A stretch of 5,685 nt of DNA from Roseburia sp. (GTDB taxonomy: Bacteria; Bacillota_A; Clostridia; Lachnospirales; Lachnospiraceae), in contig JAFYQA010000207.1 of the NCBI GenBank assembly GCA_017547315.1, forward strand, positions 1 to 5,685, read 5' to 3'. The first letter of the stretch is position 1, and each line of letters begins with the position of its first letter. Below, piece by piece: positions 4,815 to 5,685 of the stretch. The notes below the pieces were generated by a model that was not told where the DNA came from, searched no databases, and worked only from the letters and a program-made list of their open reading frames with translations. A program made the position numbers and the translations under genes.

Positions 4815-5685
4815 CTACACATTGAAACGGAATAAGATTACGTCGCCATCTTTTACAACGTATTCTTTACCTTCTAAACCTACCAGACCTTTTTCTTTGG
4901 CTGCTGCAATACTGCCACAGTCTAATAAATCCTGATAGTTTACAACTTCTGCACGGATAAATCCACGTTCAAAATCTGAGTGAATCTTACCTGCAGCCTG
5001 TGGAGCCTTTGTACCTTTTTTGATAGTCCAAGCTCTTGTTTCATCTTCACCAGATGTTAAGTAGCTGATTAAACCAAGTAAGCTATAGCTTGCTTTGATT
5101 AATTTATCAAGGCCTGATTCTGATAAACCTAAGTCTTCTAAGAACATCGTTTTTTCATCATCTTCTAATTCCGCGATTTCCTGTTCAATCTGGGCACAGA
5201 TAACGAATACTTCACTATTCTCACCTGCTGCTAATTCACGAACAGCCTGCACGTGTGGATTATTCACTGCATCATCTGCCAAATCATCCTCTGCTACGTT
5301 CGCTGCATAGATAGTTGGTTTTGCTGTCAAAAGATTATAACCTGCAAATGCTGCCGCCAAATCTTCATCTTCCGGCACTTCGAAAGATTTCGCCATGTTG
5401 CCACCCTCTAAGTGTGCTTTAATACCCTCTAATAACTCTAACTCTTTTGCTAAAGTCTTGTCCATTCTCGCCTGTTTTGCAACTTTTGCGATACGACGCT
5501 CTAAGATTTCGATATCTGAGAAAATCAACTCAAAATTAATTGTTTCGATATCTCTTGCTGGGTTGATGTTACCATCTACGTGTACTACGTTGCCGTCTTC
5601 AAAACAACGTACTACATGCACGATTGCATCTACTTCACGGATATTTGCAAGGAACTGGTTACCTAAACCTTCACCCTTGCTGGCA
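4815..5685 (-). CDS. ychF: YchF/OLA1-family redox-regulated, ribosome-associated ATPase (N-terminus off the window)
   Basis: YchF is a P-loop NTPase of the Obg-related group that prefers ATP and associates with ribosomes and the stress response. The window holds the last 289 residues of about 365; the reading frame is open to the right edge, and the first visible residues [20 protein letters not shown] are the conserved segment after the missing P-loop and switch regions. The motif NVAE (5289-5300) replaces the NKxD of GTPases, which is the hallmark of the family's ATP preference. A long helical region lies between ([11 protein letters not shown], then [18 protein letters not shown]). The last roughly 85 residues are the TGS domain ([27 protein letters not shown], ending [11 protein letters not shown]). 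A GTG at 5619-5621 is an internal valine, not the start. No clear terminator follows the stop, so read-through towards ymxH is possible. Confidence 0.96.
   Translation of the reverse strand, partial: ASKGEGLGNQFLANIREVDAIVHVVRCFEDGNVVHVDGNINPARDIETINFELIFSDIEILERRIAKVAKQARMDKTLAKELELLEGIKAHLEGGNMAKSFEVPEDEDLAAAFAGYNLLTAKPTIYAANVAEDDLADDAVNNPHVQAVRELAAGENSEVFVICAQIEQEIAELEDDEKTMFLEDLGLSESGLDKLIKASYSLLGLISYLTSGEDETRAWTIKKGTKAPQAAGKIHSDFERGFIRAEVVNYQDLLDCGSIAAAKEKGLVGLEGKEYVVKDGDVILFRFNV

Noticed and set aside
4441..4935. Rightward frame of 164 codons opposite ymxH and the end of ychF
   Set aside because: The translation is Ser/Thr/Pro/His-rich antisense sequence with no domain; both underlying minus-strand genes match known families.
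5095..5310. Rightward frame of 71 codons opposite ychF
   Set aside because: Ser/Ala-rich shadow of a well conserved ATPase gene.

Overview
The window looks like a chromosomal segment of a low-GC, spore-forming Firmicute. The Lachnospiraceae or a close clostridial relative is the best guess. This rests on AT-rich intergenic DNA, strong AGGAGG-type ribosome binding sites, two sporulation-associated families (a SpoVB-type flippase and a YlmC/YmxH PRC-barrel protein), NrdR, and a Firmicute-type HicB. The taxonomy is inferred from gene content; no search was run.

Layout. The left third (1-2081) is read rightward. A SpoVB/MOP-type lipid flippase gene (64-1368, TTG start) ends at a clear terminator. 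About 300 bases of AT-rich spacer follow, and then a solitary hicB-type antitoxin/repressor gene (1674-2081). Its promoter carries two TACGTA palindromes between the -35 and -10. At the far left edge, the first codons of a divergent leftward gene are just visible (1-7). The right two thirds are read leftward, in transcription order: ychF (partial, runs off the right edge), a cysteine-rich ymxH/ylmC, nrdR, a yqeG-like HAD phosphatase, rpiB and efp. The two blocks converge on a bidirectional terminator at about 2095-2131.

How the genes relate. The leftward block is mainly housekeeping. It holds a ribosome-associated ATPase (YchF), the ribonucleotide-reductase repressor NrdR, a phosphatase of the YqeG family, a pentose-phosphate isomerase (RpiB) and translation factor EF-P. 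It is divided by at least three candidate promoters (before ymxH, nrdR and efp) and by an intrinsic terminator between nrdR and yqeG, so it is not one simple operon.

The least ordinary points are four. First, a long RNA hairpin buries both the ribosome binding site and the AUG of ymxH and is followed at once by five U. Second, the YmxH protein has ten cysteines in 85 residues. Third, the nrdR promoter carries NrdR-box-like sites, one lying across the -10. Fourth, the hicB gene is self-contained, with no adjacent hicA. I found no CRISPR array, rRNA, tRNA, insertion sequence or obvious new multi-gene defence system.
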